From positions 1-64,000 of the forward strand of contig JAKPAM010000047.1 in the NCBI GenBank assembly GCA_029779435.1: a stretch of DNA of 64,000 bases, read 5' to 3'. Positions within the stretch are counted from its first letter, which is position 1, and each line of letters begins with the position of its first letter. The position numbers and the translations under genes were made by a program. Source of the stretch: Pseudomonadota bacterium (GTDB taxonomy: Bacteria > Pseudomonadota > Gammaproteobacteria > Burkholderiales > Burkholderiaceae_E). Under the pieces are notes generated by a model. That model saw only the letters and a program-made list of their open reading frames with translations. It was not told where the DNA came from and did not search any database. This document shows, piece after piece, positions 17,648 through 29,100 of this stretch.

Positions 17648-18841
17648 ATGGTGGCGACACTCGACACGAGCTTCCGGCAGGAAGTGCGGGCCTGGCTCGA
17701 AGCCAACTGCCCGCCGGAAATGCGCACGCCCGAAACCGGCGATGACGATACCTGCTGGGGCGGGCGCAACTTCCGGTTCAAATCCGAAGCGCAGCGCGTG
17801 TGGATGCAACGGATGGCCGAGAAGGGCTGGACGGTGCCCGACTGGCCCAAGGCGTATGGCGGCGGCGGGCTGACGTCCGAAGAGACGGCGATCCTGCGCC
17901 AGGAGATGCGCGCGCTCAAGTGCCGCGTGCCGCTGTCGAGCTTCGGCATCTGGATGCTGGGGCCGGCGCTGCTCAAGTACGGCTCCGAGGAGCAGAAGCG
18001 GCATTACCTGCCGCAGATCGCGCGCGGCGAGATCCGCTGGTGCCAGGGCTATTCGGAGCCGAACGCCGGCTCGGACCTGGCGTCGCTGCAGACGCGCGCC
18101 GAACTTCAAGGCGATCACTTCATCGTCAACGGCAGCAAGATCTGGACGTCGTACGCGGACAAGGCCGACTGGATCTTCTGCCTGGTGCGGACCGATCCGG
18201 GCGCCAAGAAGCACACCGGCATCAGCTTCCTGCTGTTCGACATGGCGTCGCCGGGCGTGTCGACGCGGCCGATCACGCTGATCTCCGGTGCGTCGCCGTT
18301 CTGCCAGACGTTCTTCGAGGACGTGCGGGTGCCGGCTTCGCAACTCGTCGGCGAGATGAACGGCGGCTGGGAGATCGCCAAGTACCTGCTGGGCCACGAA
18401 CGCACGATGATCAGCTCGATCGGCGACCGCTCGGCCGGCGGCCCGACGGTGTCGCAGCAGGTGGTCGCGGCCACCGGCCTCGACGCGCAGGGACGGCTGG
18501 ACAACCCGGGGCTGCGCAAGCGGCTGGCGACGCTGGAGATCGACGAGTACGCGTTCCGGCTCGCGCAGCAGCGCGCCGCCGAGCTGGCGCGCACGGGCGG
18601 CGGCGATGGCGGCGCGCCGTCGATGCTCAAGTACTACGGGTCGGAACTGAACAAGCGCCGGCACGAGACGCTGATGTCCGGTGGCGGCATCGATGCCCTC
18701 GAATGGGAAGGCGAACGCTCGGCCGAGGGCGCGCGGGCGCGCGCGTGGTTGCGTACCAAGGCCAATTCGATCGAGGGCGGCACGAGCGAAGTGCAGTTGA
18801 ACATATTGGTCAAACGCGTGCTCGGCCTGCCGGGCGCCTGA
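17648..18841 (+). CDS. acyl-CoA dehydrogenase (first of a pair)
   Basis: The 397-residue flavoprotein desaturates an acyl-CoA at C2-C3. I use the ATG at 17648 with GGAG upstream; the longer track ORF adds an unlikely basic leader. The FAD/substrate-binding middle domain shows WCQGYSEPNAGSDLASLQT, and the C-terminus has the NSIEGGTSEVQLNIL segment typical of the family. It is followed by a second, shorter and divergent acyl-CoA dehydrogenase gene. Such adjacent pairs in actinobacteria and proteobacteria often form alpha2beta2 heterotetramers, and I infer the same here. Confidence 0.92.
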   Translation: MVATLDTSFRQEVRAWLEANCPPEMRTPETGDDDTCWGGRNFRFKSEAQRVWMQRMAEKGWTVPDWPKAYGGGGLTSEETAILRQEMRALKCRVPLSSFGIWMLGPALLKYGSEEQKRHYLPQIARGEIRWCQGYSEPNAGSDLASLQTRAELQGDHFIVNGSKIWTSYADKADWIFCLVRTDPGAKKHTGISFLLFDMASPGVSTRPITLISGASPFCQTFFEDVRVPASQLVGEMNGGWEIAKYLLGHERTMISSIGDRSAGGPTVSQQVVAATGLDAQGRLDNPGLRKRLATLEIDEYAFRLAQQRAAELARTGGGDGGAPSMLKYYGSELNKRRHETLMSGGGIDALEWEGERSAEGARARAWLRTKANSIEGGTSEVQLNILVKRVLGLPGA

Positions 18842-18842
18842 T

Positions 18843-18943
18843 ACGGATTCGCCTCCGGCCGGATAACGTCGTTGGTCCGCCTCGCCGTGCAACCGCACTG
18901 TCTTCGGCGTCCCGCCTAGTTCTCCGGCCGGAGGCGAATCCGT
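18843..18943. repeat. long inverted repeat between the two acyl-CoA dehydrogenase genes
   Basis: ACGGATTCGCCTCCGGCCGG (18843-18862) is repeated as its exact reverse complement at 18924-18943, 20 of 20 bases, separated by 61 bp. It begins one base after the stop codon of the first gene. It could fold into a stable stem that attenuates read-through or protects an mRNA end, or it could be a small mobile remnant. A loop of this size is unlike an ordinary intrinsic terminator. Confidence 0.7.
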
Positions 18944-18977
18944 AGGTAATCTGATACCGCTTAGGAGACAGACGAAC

Positions 18978-20150
18978 ATGGCTTTGGTGTGGGATGAGCA
19001 GCAGCAGATGCTGCAGGACAGCGCGAGCGTCTTCATCAACGAGAACGCGCCGGTGTCGCACCTGCGCGAGTTGCGCGACCGGCATGATGCCGATGGCTTT
19101 TCGCGGCCGCTGTGGAAGCGGTTCGGCGAGATGGGTTTCGCCGGCGTGCTGGTGCCCGAACCGTTCGGCGGGCTGGGCCTGGGACAGGCCGAGGCCGGCG
19201 TGCTGATGCAGGCGCTGGGCCATACGATCGCGCCGTCGCCGCTGTGGTCGACCGGCGTGGTCGCGGCCAGCGCGATCGGCGCGGCGGGCAGCGACGAGCA
19301 GAAGCAGGCGTGGCTGCCGCGGATCGCCGCGGCCGACTGCGTGATCGCGTTCGCCGTCGATGAGGGCGCCAAGCATCGGCCCGACCGGATCGCGACCCGG
19401 ATCGGCCGCGCGGCCAACGGTCAGGGATGGGTGCTGAGCGGGCAGAAGTCGTTCGTCGTCGACGGACACGTGGCCGATCTGCTGATCGTCGTGGCCGCCG
19501 GACCCGACGATGGCGCGGTGACGCTGGTACTGGTCGATCCGAAGGCCAAGGGCGTGGCGATCGAGCGCACGATCATGGCCGACGCGCACAACGCGGCGCG
19601 CGTGCGCTTCGACGGCGTGGCGCTGCCGGCCGATGCGGTGCTCGGCGGCGCCGCGCGGGTCGGGCAGGGCGCCGCGACGCTGGCGCGCGTACTGGACATC
19701 GGGCGCGCCGCGGTCGCGGCCGAATTGCAGGGCCTGTCGGACGAAGTGTTCGCGCGGACCGTCGCCTACCTGAAGGAGCGCAAGCAGTTCGGGCGGCTGA
19801 TCGGTGAATACCAGGCGCTGCAGCACCGCGCGGCGATCGTGTACACCGAGAACGAGGTGTCGCGGGCTGCCGTGCTGAACGCCGCGCGGCAACTCGATGC
19901 GACGCGTGCCGATGCGCAGCCGGGCACGCAGGCGGTGGCGGCCGCGTCGAAGGCGGTGATGGTCGCCAAGGCTCGCGCGGGAGCGAGCGCGACGCTGGCC
20001 GTGCAGGAAGGCGTGCAGATGCACGGCGGCATGGGCATGACCGAAGACCTGGACTTCGGTCTGTTCATGAAACGCGCGCGCGTGCTGCAGGAACTGTTCG
20101 GCGATGACGAGTACCAGGCCGACCGCTTCGCGGTACAGGCCGGTTATTGA
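18978..20150 (+). CDS. acyl-CoA dehydrogenase (second of a pair)
   Basis: The 390-residue acyl-CoA dehydrogenase-fold protein starts at an ATG with TTAGGAGACAG upstream. Helical N-terminal domain, beta middle domain and C-terminal helical domain are all present. Conserved segments include ERKQFGRLIGEYQALQH and VQEGVQMHGGMGMTEDLDFGLFMKRA. The middle domain is divergent and rich in Ala/Gly. It is probably the partner subunit of the preceding dehydrogenase. The substrate is unknown, although paired enzymes of this type often act on sterol-side-chain or aromatic acyl-CoAs. Confidence 0.88.
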   Translation: MALVWDEQQQMLQDSASVFINENAPVSHLRELRDRHDADGFSRPLWKRFGEMGFAGVLVPEPFGGLGLGQAEAGVLMQALGHTIAPSPLWSTGVVAASAIGAAGSDEQKQAWLPRIAAADCVIAFAVDEGAKHRPDRIATRIGRAANGQGWVLSGQKSFVVDGHVADLLIVVAAGPDDGAVTLVLVDPKAKGVAIERTIMADAHNAARVRFDGVALPADAVLGGAARVGQGAATLARVLDIGRAAVAAELQGLSDEVFARTVAYLKERKQFGRLIGEYQALQHRAAIVYTENEVSRAAVLNAARQLDATRADAQPGTQAVAAASKAVMVAKARAGASATLAVQEGVQMHGGMGMTEDLDFGLFMKRARVLQELFGDDEYQADRFAVQAGY

Positions 20151-20197
20151 TCGTGGTCAGTGGCCGCGATCGCATGCCGTGGCCACCGACCTCGCTG

Positions 20198-20992
20198 TCA
20201 TTCGCCCTTGAACGCGGGCTTGCGCTTATCGACGAACGCGCGCGACGCTTCGCGATGATCGTCGGTGCCCATGCTGCGTACCTGCAGCGTCGCCTCGCCT
20301 TCGATCGACGCGGTCAGGCTCGACGTGGCGGCCTGGTTGATGTTGCGCTTGATGTGGCCGAGCGCGACGGACGGGCCCTGCGCCAGCGACTGCACGAAAG
20401 CGTCTGCCTGCGCATCGATCGCCGCGTCGGCGAACACGCGATGCACGAGCCCCAGCGCCAGCGCATCGTTGGCGGTCAGCACCGGCGACAGCATCATCAG
20501 TTCGCGCGCGCGCGACGGGCCGACGATCTGCGTCAGGAAATAGCTGGCGCCATAGTCGCCCGACAGGCCGACCTTGGCGAACGCGGTGGTCAGCTTGGCC
20601 GATTCGTTGGCCAGGCGGAAGTCGCAGGCCATCGCCAGCGCCAGGCCCGCGCCGGCGGCCGCGCCGCGCAGCACGGCGATCGTCGGCTTGGCCATCGTGT
20701 GCAGCAGCCGCGATGCTTCGGCGCGATGGATCAGGCTCTGCGTGCGCGTTTCGAAATTCTGGGGCTTGTCTTGAGCAGCCATGTTCTTGACGTCGCCGCC
20801 GGCGCAGAATGCCTGGCCGGCGCCCGTCAGCACGACCGCGCGGATGCCCGAGTCGTTGGCTGCGCGCGTGAGTGCCGCGGTCAGCGCGGCCGACATGTCG
20901 AGCGACAGCGCGTTGCGCCGGTCGGGCCGGTTCATCGTCAGCGTCATCACGCCGCGGTCGATCGATTCGAGCAGGTCGGGGGAAGATGTCAT
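20198..20992 (-). CDS. enoyl-CoA hydratase/isomerase family protein
   Basis: This is a 264-residue crotonase-fold protein. I place the start at 20992, where GATGGAGACACG gives a ribosome binding site; the track ORF is over-extended. The oxyanion-hole loop AFCAGGDVKNM and the second loop GAAAGAGLALAMACDF are intact, followed by the family segment AFAKVGLSGDYG. It converges on the dehydrogenase pair, 47 bp from the stop of the second, and would supply the hydration or isomerisation step of the same pathway. Confidence 0.9.
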   Translation of the reverse strand: MTSSPDLLESIDRGVMTLTMNRPDRRNALSLDMSAALTAALTRAANDSGIRAVVLTGAGQAFCAGGDVKNMAAQDKPQNFETRTQSLIHRAEASRLLHTMAKPTIAVLRGAAAGAGLALAMACDFRLANESAKLTTAFAKVGLSGDYGASYFLTQIVGPSRARELMMLSPVLTANDALALGLVHRVFADAAIDAQADAFVQSLAQGPSVALGHIKRNINQAATSSLTASIEGEATLQVRSMGTDDHREASRAFVDKRKPAFKGE

Positions 20993-21239
20993 CGTGTCTC
21001 CATCGTCGATGAATGGGAAAGCCGGTGAACGAATCAGCCACGTCCGATTCGTTCGCTGGTTCTGAACGGGTTTCGTCCGGAGATTGTATGCGCAGGTCCG
21101 ATGTCGATCCGGCGGCGGCCGATGGGGTTGCAGCGGGCGAAACCGGCATGGGCGCGAAGGGCGCAAGCACGTGAAGGAAACGCGGGACGTGAAAGACCCA
21201 GCCGACGCTGATCGGACAAAGGGGGGCGGGGCGGACGCG

Positions 21240-22607
21240 ATGGCGGCGCTGGATGCCGGCCTGCCGCCCGGACGGCGCGGGCTGGCGACGTTCGGCCTGC
21301 TGATGGCTTTGTTGATGACGGTGCTCGATGCGGTACTCGTCAACATCGCGCTGCCGACGATGGCAAGCGATCTCGGCGTGACGCCGGCGCGCGCGGTATG
21401 GATCGTGACGACGTATCAGTTGACGGCGGTCATCGGTCTGCTGCCGTTCGCGTCGCTGGGCGAGATCTACGGTTACCGGCGCGTGATGCTGATCGGCCTG
21501 GTCGTGTTCACGCTGATGTCGCTGTTCTGCGCGTTCGCGCCGACGATCGAACTGCTGACACTGGGGCGCGCGATCGAGGGGCTGGCGTCGGCCGCGGTGA
21601 TGAGCGTGTTTCCGGCGCTGATCCGCTTCGTGCATCCGCCGCATCTGCTGGGCCGCGCGATCGGCCTGAACGCGATGACGGTGGCGGTCGGGTCGGCGCT
21701 GGGACCGACCGTCGCGTCGACGATCCTCGCTTTCAAGCCCTGGCCGTGGCTGTTCGGCGTCAACGTGCCGGTCGGCCTGCTGGCGCTGGCGATCTGCTGG
21801 CGGATGCTGCCGCGCGTGCCTCTGGTCGCGCACCGGTTCGACGTGCGCAGTGCGATCGTCAACGCGCTGGCCGTCGGCTTGCTGGTATTCAGCGCCAATG
21901 CGCTGGTGACGGCGCCCGCGCGCTTGTCGTGGTCGCTGCCGCTGGTCGTGGCGCTCGGCTGGTGGCTGGTGCGCCGCGCGGCGACCCAGACCGCGCCGCT
22001 GGTGCCGTTGGACCTGTTGCGACTGCCGCCGATCGCGTTCGCGGTGGGCACGTCGGTCGCCACGTTCGCCGCCTATGCCGGCGCGTACGTGTCGCTGCCG
22101 TTCCACCTGCAGCACTTCTTCGGGCGCACGCAATTCGCCACCGGCATGCTGATGACGGCCTGGCCGGCTGCCGCGGGAATCGCCGCGCCGCTGGCCGGAC
22201 GGCTGTCGGACCGGATCGCCGCGTGGAAGCTGTGTTCACTGGGCGCGGCGATGATGGGCTTCGGACTGCTGGGGCTGCGGTCGCTGCCGGCCGATGCGAC
22301 CGACCCGATGCTGGTCGCCTGCTTGATGCTGACAGGCGCCGGTTTCGGCTGCTTCCAGGCGCCGAACAATCGGACGATGTTGCAAAGCGCGCCGCGCGAG
22401 CGAAGCGGCAGCGCCGGCGGCATGCAGGCGATGGCGCGCCAGTTCGGGATCATGTGGGGATCGACGACGGTCGCGTTGATCTTCGCGATGCTGGCGCAGC
22501 AGGACCCGGACCGGCAGGTGCTGTCGGCGATGGCGGTGGGCATCTGCTATGCGTTCGCCGGGGCGGCGGTCAGCCTGGCGCGCGGCTGGGTGCGCCGCGA
22601 CGCGTAG
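21240..22607 (+). CDS. MFS multidrug exporter, DHA2 (EmrB/QacA) type
   Basis: The protein is about 455 residues with roughly 14 predicted membrane helices. The first helix region LLMALLMTVLDAVLVNIALPTMASDLG and the TTYQL segment of helix 2 are hallmarks of the DHA2 drug:H+ antiporters. The loop 2-3 signature appears as GEIYGYRRVMLIG. The start is uncertain: ATG 21240 gives the usual family length, while a GTG at 21171 would add a 23-residue polar leader. It lies directly upstream of the megasynthase operon in the same orientation. It could therefore export the product, but 514 bp and a hairpin separate them. Confidence 0.85.
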   Translation: MAALDAGLPPGRRGLATFGLLMALLMTVLDAVLVNIALPTMASDLGVTPARAVWIVTTYQLTAVIGLLPFASLGEIYGYRRVMLIGLVVFTLMSLFCAFAPTIELLTLGRAIEGLASAAVMSVFPALIRFVHPPHLLGRAIGLNAMTVAVGSALGPTVASTILAFKPWPWLFGVNVPVGLLALAICWRMLPRVPLVAHRFDVRSAIVNALAVGLLVFSANALVTAPARLSWSLPLVVALGWWLVRRAATQTAPLVPLDLLRLPPIAFAVGTSVATFAAYAGAYVSLPFHLQHFFGRTQFATGMLMTAWPAAAGIAAPLAGRLSDRIAAWKLCSLGAAMMGFGLLGLRSLPADATDPMLVACLMLTGAGFGCFQAPNNRTMLQSAPRERSGSAGGMQAMARQFGIMWGSTTVALIFAMLAQQDPDRQVLSAMAVGICYAFAGAAVSLARGWVRRDA

Positions 22608-23121
22608 TACCTCGGTACCTCGACACCCGAGTCACGTGACGTTCGTTCGGTCCAGCAGTGACCGGGACGGGCGCTGGCCTGCCGCGCGTGCATGGGGACA
22701 CCATTTGTCAAATTGTCAGCGACTGTGACGAGTCGCTGCGCCTGACCGCGCCTGGCGCCGTTCGATCGCCTGGATCACGCGTGGTTGCTGGCGCTGCCTC
22801 TGCCGCGTGGGCATATGGTCCGTGACGACGCATGTCGCTGACCATATGGATAGGTCGTTCGGATGAGTTGATCGATGGGGTTAGACGCGTCAAGGTGCGT
22901 GAAACTTCTCGACAACGGGTGCGGGCCGGCCATTGCACGACGCGGGGGTTGGGGTGTTCGCCCTGCCCGAATCCCGCGATCACGACGGCGACGAGGGGCG
23001 GCATCCGGCATGACGGCGTGTGGCCCCCGCGTTGCACGAACGCTCGCTCCATCTTCGAATCCCGACCGTCCGTGAATTTGTCGATCGGCGGATCTCGGAC
23101 GTTGTCGTAGCTTGATCGCTG
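22608..23121 (+). promoter_or_regulatory. 514-bp leader/promoter region of the megasynthase operon
   Basis: No convincing gene lies here. It contains a hairpin CAGCGACT-GTGACG-AGTCGCTG (22718-22739) that may end the exporter transcript. It also contains a dyad CATATGGTC (22812-22820) / GACCATATG (22840-22848), and two copies of TTGCACGA (22933-22940 and 23032-23039), a word also found at the palindromic site upstream of the Wzc-type gene. The region probably carries the main promoter of the 27-kb operon. I could not place -10/-35 or a sigma-54 site with confidence. Confidence 0.45.
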
Positions 23122-26100
23122 ATGTCCTTGGATAGCCTGGAGATTCCTTTGCATTCGAAGGCCGAGTCGGTCCCCGCGGTGGTCGCCGAGGCCCCGTCGG
23201 ACGGGTGGCAGGCATGGGCGTGGCTGCCCGATGCGCCGACGCTGCTCGACCTGGTGGTCGGCGGCGAAGCGGGCGGCGGGGCGCCGGGCGCTCCGGCGGC
23301 GCGTGCCTGCGTGCCGTTGGTCGGCGACGAACGGGCGGGAATGGCGGCGCAGTCGGTATCGGACCTGGCGCCGGACGGCGTTGCGGCGCCGCTCGCGGCG
23401 TGGCTGCTGCTGCAGGCGCGCTGGCTGGGCGTGCGCCGCGTGACCGAGGTCGTGCGCGGCTTGGCGACGACCGATGCGGGGGGCGGGCCGGACGAGTGCG
23501 TGGTGACGCTGGATCTCGCCGAGGCGGGGTTTCCCGGTCTGGGCTGGGATGCGTGGCTCGCGCGGGTCCATGACGCGTGGCGGACCGCCGCGCGCAGGGC
23601 CGCCGCCGAAAGCGGCGATGCGGCGCTCCGGCTGATCGCGCCCGATGGCCCGTCGGGCGGATGGCGGCTCGACTATCCCGCCAACCGGGTCGCGCCGTCG
23701 ATCATCGATGGATGGCGGAACGCGGTCGCGCGGATCCTGGCGAGTGCCGGCCGCGATCCGGCCGCGCCGCTGCAAACACTGGCGGGGGTCGACGCGGCCA
23801 CGCAAGCGGCGCTGCGGGCGCTCGGACGCGGTCGGCGGGTCGCGATCGGTGACGACGAGACCCTCGTGTCGGCGTTCGATGCGCAGGCGGTCGCGACGCC
23901 GTCCGCGCCGGCCGTGACCGATGCGGGCGGGACGCTCGCTTATGCCGAACTGGCCGAGCGCAGTTGCCGAGGCGCCGATGCGTTGCGCGCGCAGGGCGTA
24001 CGGGACGGCGACGTCGTGGCGCTCGACCTGAGGGCCGGCGACGCCCGCGGGGCCGACGCGATCATCGCGATGCTGGCGGTGCTGCGCGCGGGCGCGGTGT
24101 ACCTGCCGCTGGACGAGCGCCTGGGCGAAGCGCGGCTGGCGCAGATGTGGACCGATGCGGCGCCGCGCGGCGTGCTGCGCGACGCCGCGCGATGGACGCT
24201 CGAACGGGCGCTCGAACGGACGCGCGTTGGGGCGCACGATGGGGCGCGCGACGGAGCGGACGGCTCCGCACGCGGCGAAACCGGCGGCGTCAGCGGCGCG
24301 CGCGGTGCCTACCTGATGTATTCGTCGGGGTCGACCGGCGGGCCCAAGGGCATCCTGGTGCCGCACCGGGCGGTGCTGCGCCTCGTGCGCTCGGCCGACT
24401 TCCTGGCGCTGGGCGCGGGCGAACGGATCCTCCAGGCGGCGCCCCTGGGTTTCGATGCGTCGACGCTCGAGATCTGGGGACCGCTGCTCAACGGCGGCTG
24501 CTGCGTCGTGCACGACGAGCCGGCGATAAGCGTCGCCGGACTGCGCCGCACGCTGGCCGATCACCGGGTGACCGGCGCATGGTTGACGGCCGCGCTGTTC
24601 AACCAGATCGTCGACGACGATCCGCAGGCGCTGGCGCCGCTGCGCCGGCTGGTGACCGGCGGTGAGGCGCTGTCGGTCGCGCACGTCGAGCGGGCGCTGG
24701 ACGCGCTGCCGGGGATCACGCTGGTCAACGGCTACGGCCCGACCGAGAACACGACGTTCACGACCACGCATCGGATCGATCGTCCGCTCGATCGTCCATT
24801 GCCGCGGTCGGTGCCGATCGGCCGGCCGATCACCAATACCGACTGTCTGGTGTGCGGGCCCGACCGGCGACCGCTGCCGGTCGGCATGATCGGCGAGCTG
24901 TACACGGCCGGTGATGGCCTGGCGATCGGCTATGCCGGACAGCCGGCATTGACGGCGGCGTCGTTCATCGATGCGGCGCGCATGCCCGAGCTGCCGGCGT
25001 TCGTATCGGCCTTCGATGGGGCGCCGGCGGGGCGCTGGTACCGTACCGGCGACCTGGCGCGGTGGCTGCCGGACGGCACGCTGGACTACGTCGGCCGCGT
25101 CGACAGCCAGGTCAAGATCCGGGGCTTTCGCGTCGAACTCGATGGCATCGAGGCGCGGCTGCGGCGCGAGCCCGGCATCGATGCCTGCGCGGTCATCGCT
25201 TATCGCCATCCGGTGCGCGGCACGACGCTGTGCGCTTATGTCGTCGGCGAGCACGCGTCGCACACGGCCGCGTTGCGTGCGGCGTTGGCCGCCGACCTGC
25301 CCGACTACATGGTGCCGGCCCAGTTCGTAGCGCTGCCGCGGCTGCCGCTGACGACCAACGGCAAGCTCGATCGCCGCGCGTTGCCGCCGCCCGGCGATGC
25401 GCGGCCGGACCTGGCCGTACCGTACCAGGCGCCGCAGGGCGCGATCGAGCAGGCGATCGCCGCGGTGTTCGCGCGCGTGCTGGCGATCGATCGCGTGGGG
25501 CGTGACGACAATTTCTTCGATCTGGGCGGCGATTCGCTGCTGGTCGCGCGCGCGCTCGATGCGCTGCGTGCGGATGCGGGCCTGCAGGCAGCCTTGGTGG
25601 CATCGGCGGCATTGATGACGCCGGTCGATGGATCTCCGGCGTCCGCCTCGTCTTCGCTCTCATCGTCGCTAAGTGTCGCGGACTTCTTCGGTGACGCGAC
25701 CCCGCGGGCGTTGGCGCATGGTCTGCGGCGTCGCGATGAGGGGCGTCCAGCCGGGCGTCGCGGTGAATCCGGCAATGGCGAATCCGGCAGCGGTGAACGC
25801 GGCGAGCCTGGAGAACCGGCTGGCCCGGCGCCGGTCGACGGGGCCGAGCCGATCGCGATCATCGGCATGGCCGGACGCCTGCCGGGCGCCGACACGATCG
25901 AGTCGTTCTGGACGCTGTTGTGCGAGGGACGCGACGCGATCAGGCATTTCACGCCAGCAGAACTGGACCCGTCGATACCGATCGACCTGCGCGCCGATCC
26001 GGCCTATGTGCCGGCGCGCGGCGTGCTCGACGACGTCGATCTGTTCGACGCGGCGTTCTTCGGCATCAGCGCGCGCGAGGCCGCGCTGATGGATCCGCAG

Positions 26101-29100
26101 CAGCGCCTGTTCCTCGAGATCTGCTGGCAGTGCCTGGAGCGCGCCGGCGAACTGCCCGGCGGCCGTATCGGCGTGTTCGCGGGCATGCACAACGCGACGT
26201 ATTTCCAGCGGCACCTGAGCGCGCATCCGCAGGCCGTCGAGCGGCTCGGCGAGTTCGCGGTGATGCTGGCCAACGAGAAGGACTACGTGGCGTCGCGCGT
26301 GGCCAACCGCCTGAACCTGCGCGGACCGGCGATCAGCCTGAACACCGCCTGCTCGACGTCGCTAGTGGCGATCGCGCAGGCGTTCGACAGCGTGCGCGCC
26401 GGGCATTGCGACATGGCGCTGGCCGGCGGCGTGGCGATCAACTGCCCGCCCAACAGCGGTTACCTGTACCAGGAAGGCTCGATGCTGTCGCCCGACGGGC
26501 GCACGCGCAGCTTCGATGCCGCGTCGCAGGGCACGGTGTTCAGCGACGGGGCGGCCGTCGTGCTGCTCAAGCCGCTATCGGCCGCGATCCGCGATGGCAA
26601 TACCGTCTATGCGGTGATTCGCAGCGTGGCCGTCAACAACGATGGCGGCGAGAAGGCCAGCTTCACGGCGCCCAGCGTCGATGGCCAGGCCGCCGTCGTC
26701 GGCGAGGCGCTGCGCCGGGCGGCGATCCCGGCCGACACGATGTCGTACATCGAGGCGCACGGCACGGCGACGCCGCTGGGCGATCCGGTCGAGGTCGAGG
26801 CGCTGCGGCGCGCTTATGAGCCGCTGACCGATCGCCGCGGTTTCTGCGGCATCGGGTCGGTCAAGAGCAACGTCGGCCATACGGTAATGGCCGCCGGCGC
26901 CACCAGCGTCATCAAGACCGCGCTGGCGCTGCATCATGAATGCCTGCCGGCGACCATCCATTTCGAGCGGCCGAATCCCAAGATCGATTTTTCGCGCACG
27001 CCGTTCCACGTGATCGACCGGCACACGCCGTGGCCGCGCTCGGCGGTGGCGCGCCGCGCCGGGGTCAGCTCGTTCGGCGTCGGCGGCACCAACGCGCACG
27101 TGATCCTCGAGGAAGCGCCGGCGATGGCCTGCCGTGTCGGTGAGTCCGTCGATCCCGCCGAACCCGATAAGTCCGCCAAGTCCTCTTCCGGTCCGCATTG
27201 GCTGCGCTTGTCGGCACGCACGCCGACGGCGCTCGCGGCCTCGGCCGCACGGCTGTCGCAATGGCTGGCCGAGCGGCCGTCGCTGGCGTTGGCCGACGTC
27301 GCGTTCACGCTGGACGCCGGGCGCAGCCGGTTCACGCATCGGTTGGCGGTGATCGCCGATGACCGTGACCAGGCGGTCGCCCTGCTCGCCGATCCGGCCG
27401 CCGCGCAGCGCCGCGGCCGCGCCGTCGCGCGCGAGCAGGATACGGCGGGACGCGAGGCGGTCTGGCTGTTTCCGGGCCAGGGCGCGCAGTACCTGGGCAT
27501 GGGACGCGAGCGGGCACGGCGTGATCCGGCATTCGCGCGCGCGCTCGACGATGCGCTGCGAGCGACCGGTATCGCCGATCTGCGCGATCGCGTCTGGGGA
27601 CGGGACCCGGATGCGTTGAACGATACGGCGACGACGCAGCCGGCTATGTTCTGCATCGAGTACGCGTTGGCGCGGTCGTGGCTGGCGCGCGGCTTGCGGC
27701 CGGCAGCGGTGGTCGGGCACAGCATCGGCGAATTCGCCGCCGCGGTCGTCGCCGGTGTGATGTCGCTGGACGACGCGGCGCGGCTGGTGGCGACGCGTGG
27801 TGCGTTGATGCAGGCGCAGCCGCGCGGCAGCATGCTGTCGGTGATGCTGCCCGCCGTCGAGCTGGAGCCGTTGTTGCCGGACGGTGTGTCGTTGGCGGCG
27901 ATCAACGCGCCGCAGGCCTGCGTGGTCGCCGGGCCGACGGCCGCGGTGCAGGCGTTCGATGCGGACTTGCAGCAGCGCGGCGTCGCCACGCGGCTGCTGC
28001 GCACGTCGCATGCATTCCACTCGGCGATGATGGACGATGCCGTCGAGCCGTTCGCGCGGCACGTGGCGGCGGTCACGCTGCATGCGCCGCAGGTGCCGTT
28101 CTATTCGACGGTGCGCGGCGCGCGCGTCGACGGCGCGGTGCTGACCGATCCGATGTACTGGGCCGCGCACCTGCGCGAACCGGTGCGCTTCGCGCCGGCT
28201 TTGCAGGCGTTGCTGCGCGATCTGCCTGATGCGCTGCTCGTCGAGATGGGGCCGCGCGCGCAGCTCGGTGCGCTCGCGCGCCAGCGCGCCAGCGCCGGTG
28301 GCACGGCGCCGCTGACCATCGCGACGCTCGGCGAGTCGCCGGATGACGAAGCCGCCGCCGATCTGCTGGTGCGCGCGACGCTGTGGACGCTCGGCGACGA
28401 GCGCGACAGCGCGCCGCGCCAGGCGGGCGGAAGGAGGCAGGCCGACGCGGCGGATGCCGCCGCGGCGCGGGACGGCGATGGAGAGGGCGAGCCCGCCATC
28501 GGCCGGCGGCGTGTCGTTCTGCCCACTTACCCGTTCGAGCGGCAGCGCCATTGGCTCGATGCCGTTCCATCCGTCTCCCTGCCCTCCTCTGCCGCTTCGG
28601 CCATGGAATCATCAGCGATGAACTCGCCTGCCGTCTCGACTCCCGTTTCCGCCTCTGCCAGTACGCCGCCGCGCCGCGACCGCGTGCTCGCCGAGCTGCG
28701 CACCGTGTTCGAGGACACCAGCGGCCTGGACCTGGCGCAGGCCGACGCGTCGGCCGGGTTCGTCGAACTGGGCCTCGATTCGCTGATGCTGACCCAGGTC
28801 GCATTGCAGGTGAAGAAGCATTTCTCGGTGCCGGTGACGTTCCGCCAGTTGATGGAAAGCCTGCGCAGTTTCGATGCGCTGGCGACGTATCTGGACGGGC
28901 AGTTGCCGCCCGATGTCCCACCGGTGGCCGCGCCGGCTGCTGTCGCGACGGTGGGGGCGATTCCCGTACCGGCGACCTCGCTCGCGATGGCGATGGATGC
29001 GATGACGCCGGCCGCGTTCGCCGCCGGAGTGCTCACCGCGGGAGCGCCAGCCGCAGCGATGTCCGCGATGCCGGCTGGTGTGCCGGCCGATGCCGGCCTG

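Noticed and set aside
22660-22700. Possible sigma-54 promoter (TGGC...TGC) before the megasynthase
   Set aside because: The spacing between the GG and GC elements is two bases too long, and no better match was found in the leader.
22718-22739. Hairpin CAGCGACT/AGTCGCTG as a definite intrinsic terminator
   Set aside because: The stem is only 8 bp and no T-tract follows, so it is mentioned only as part of the leader region.
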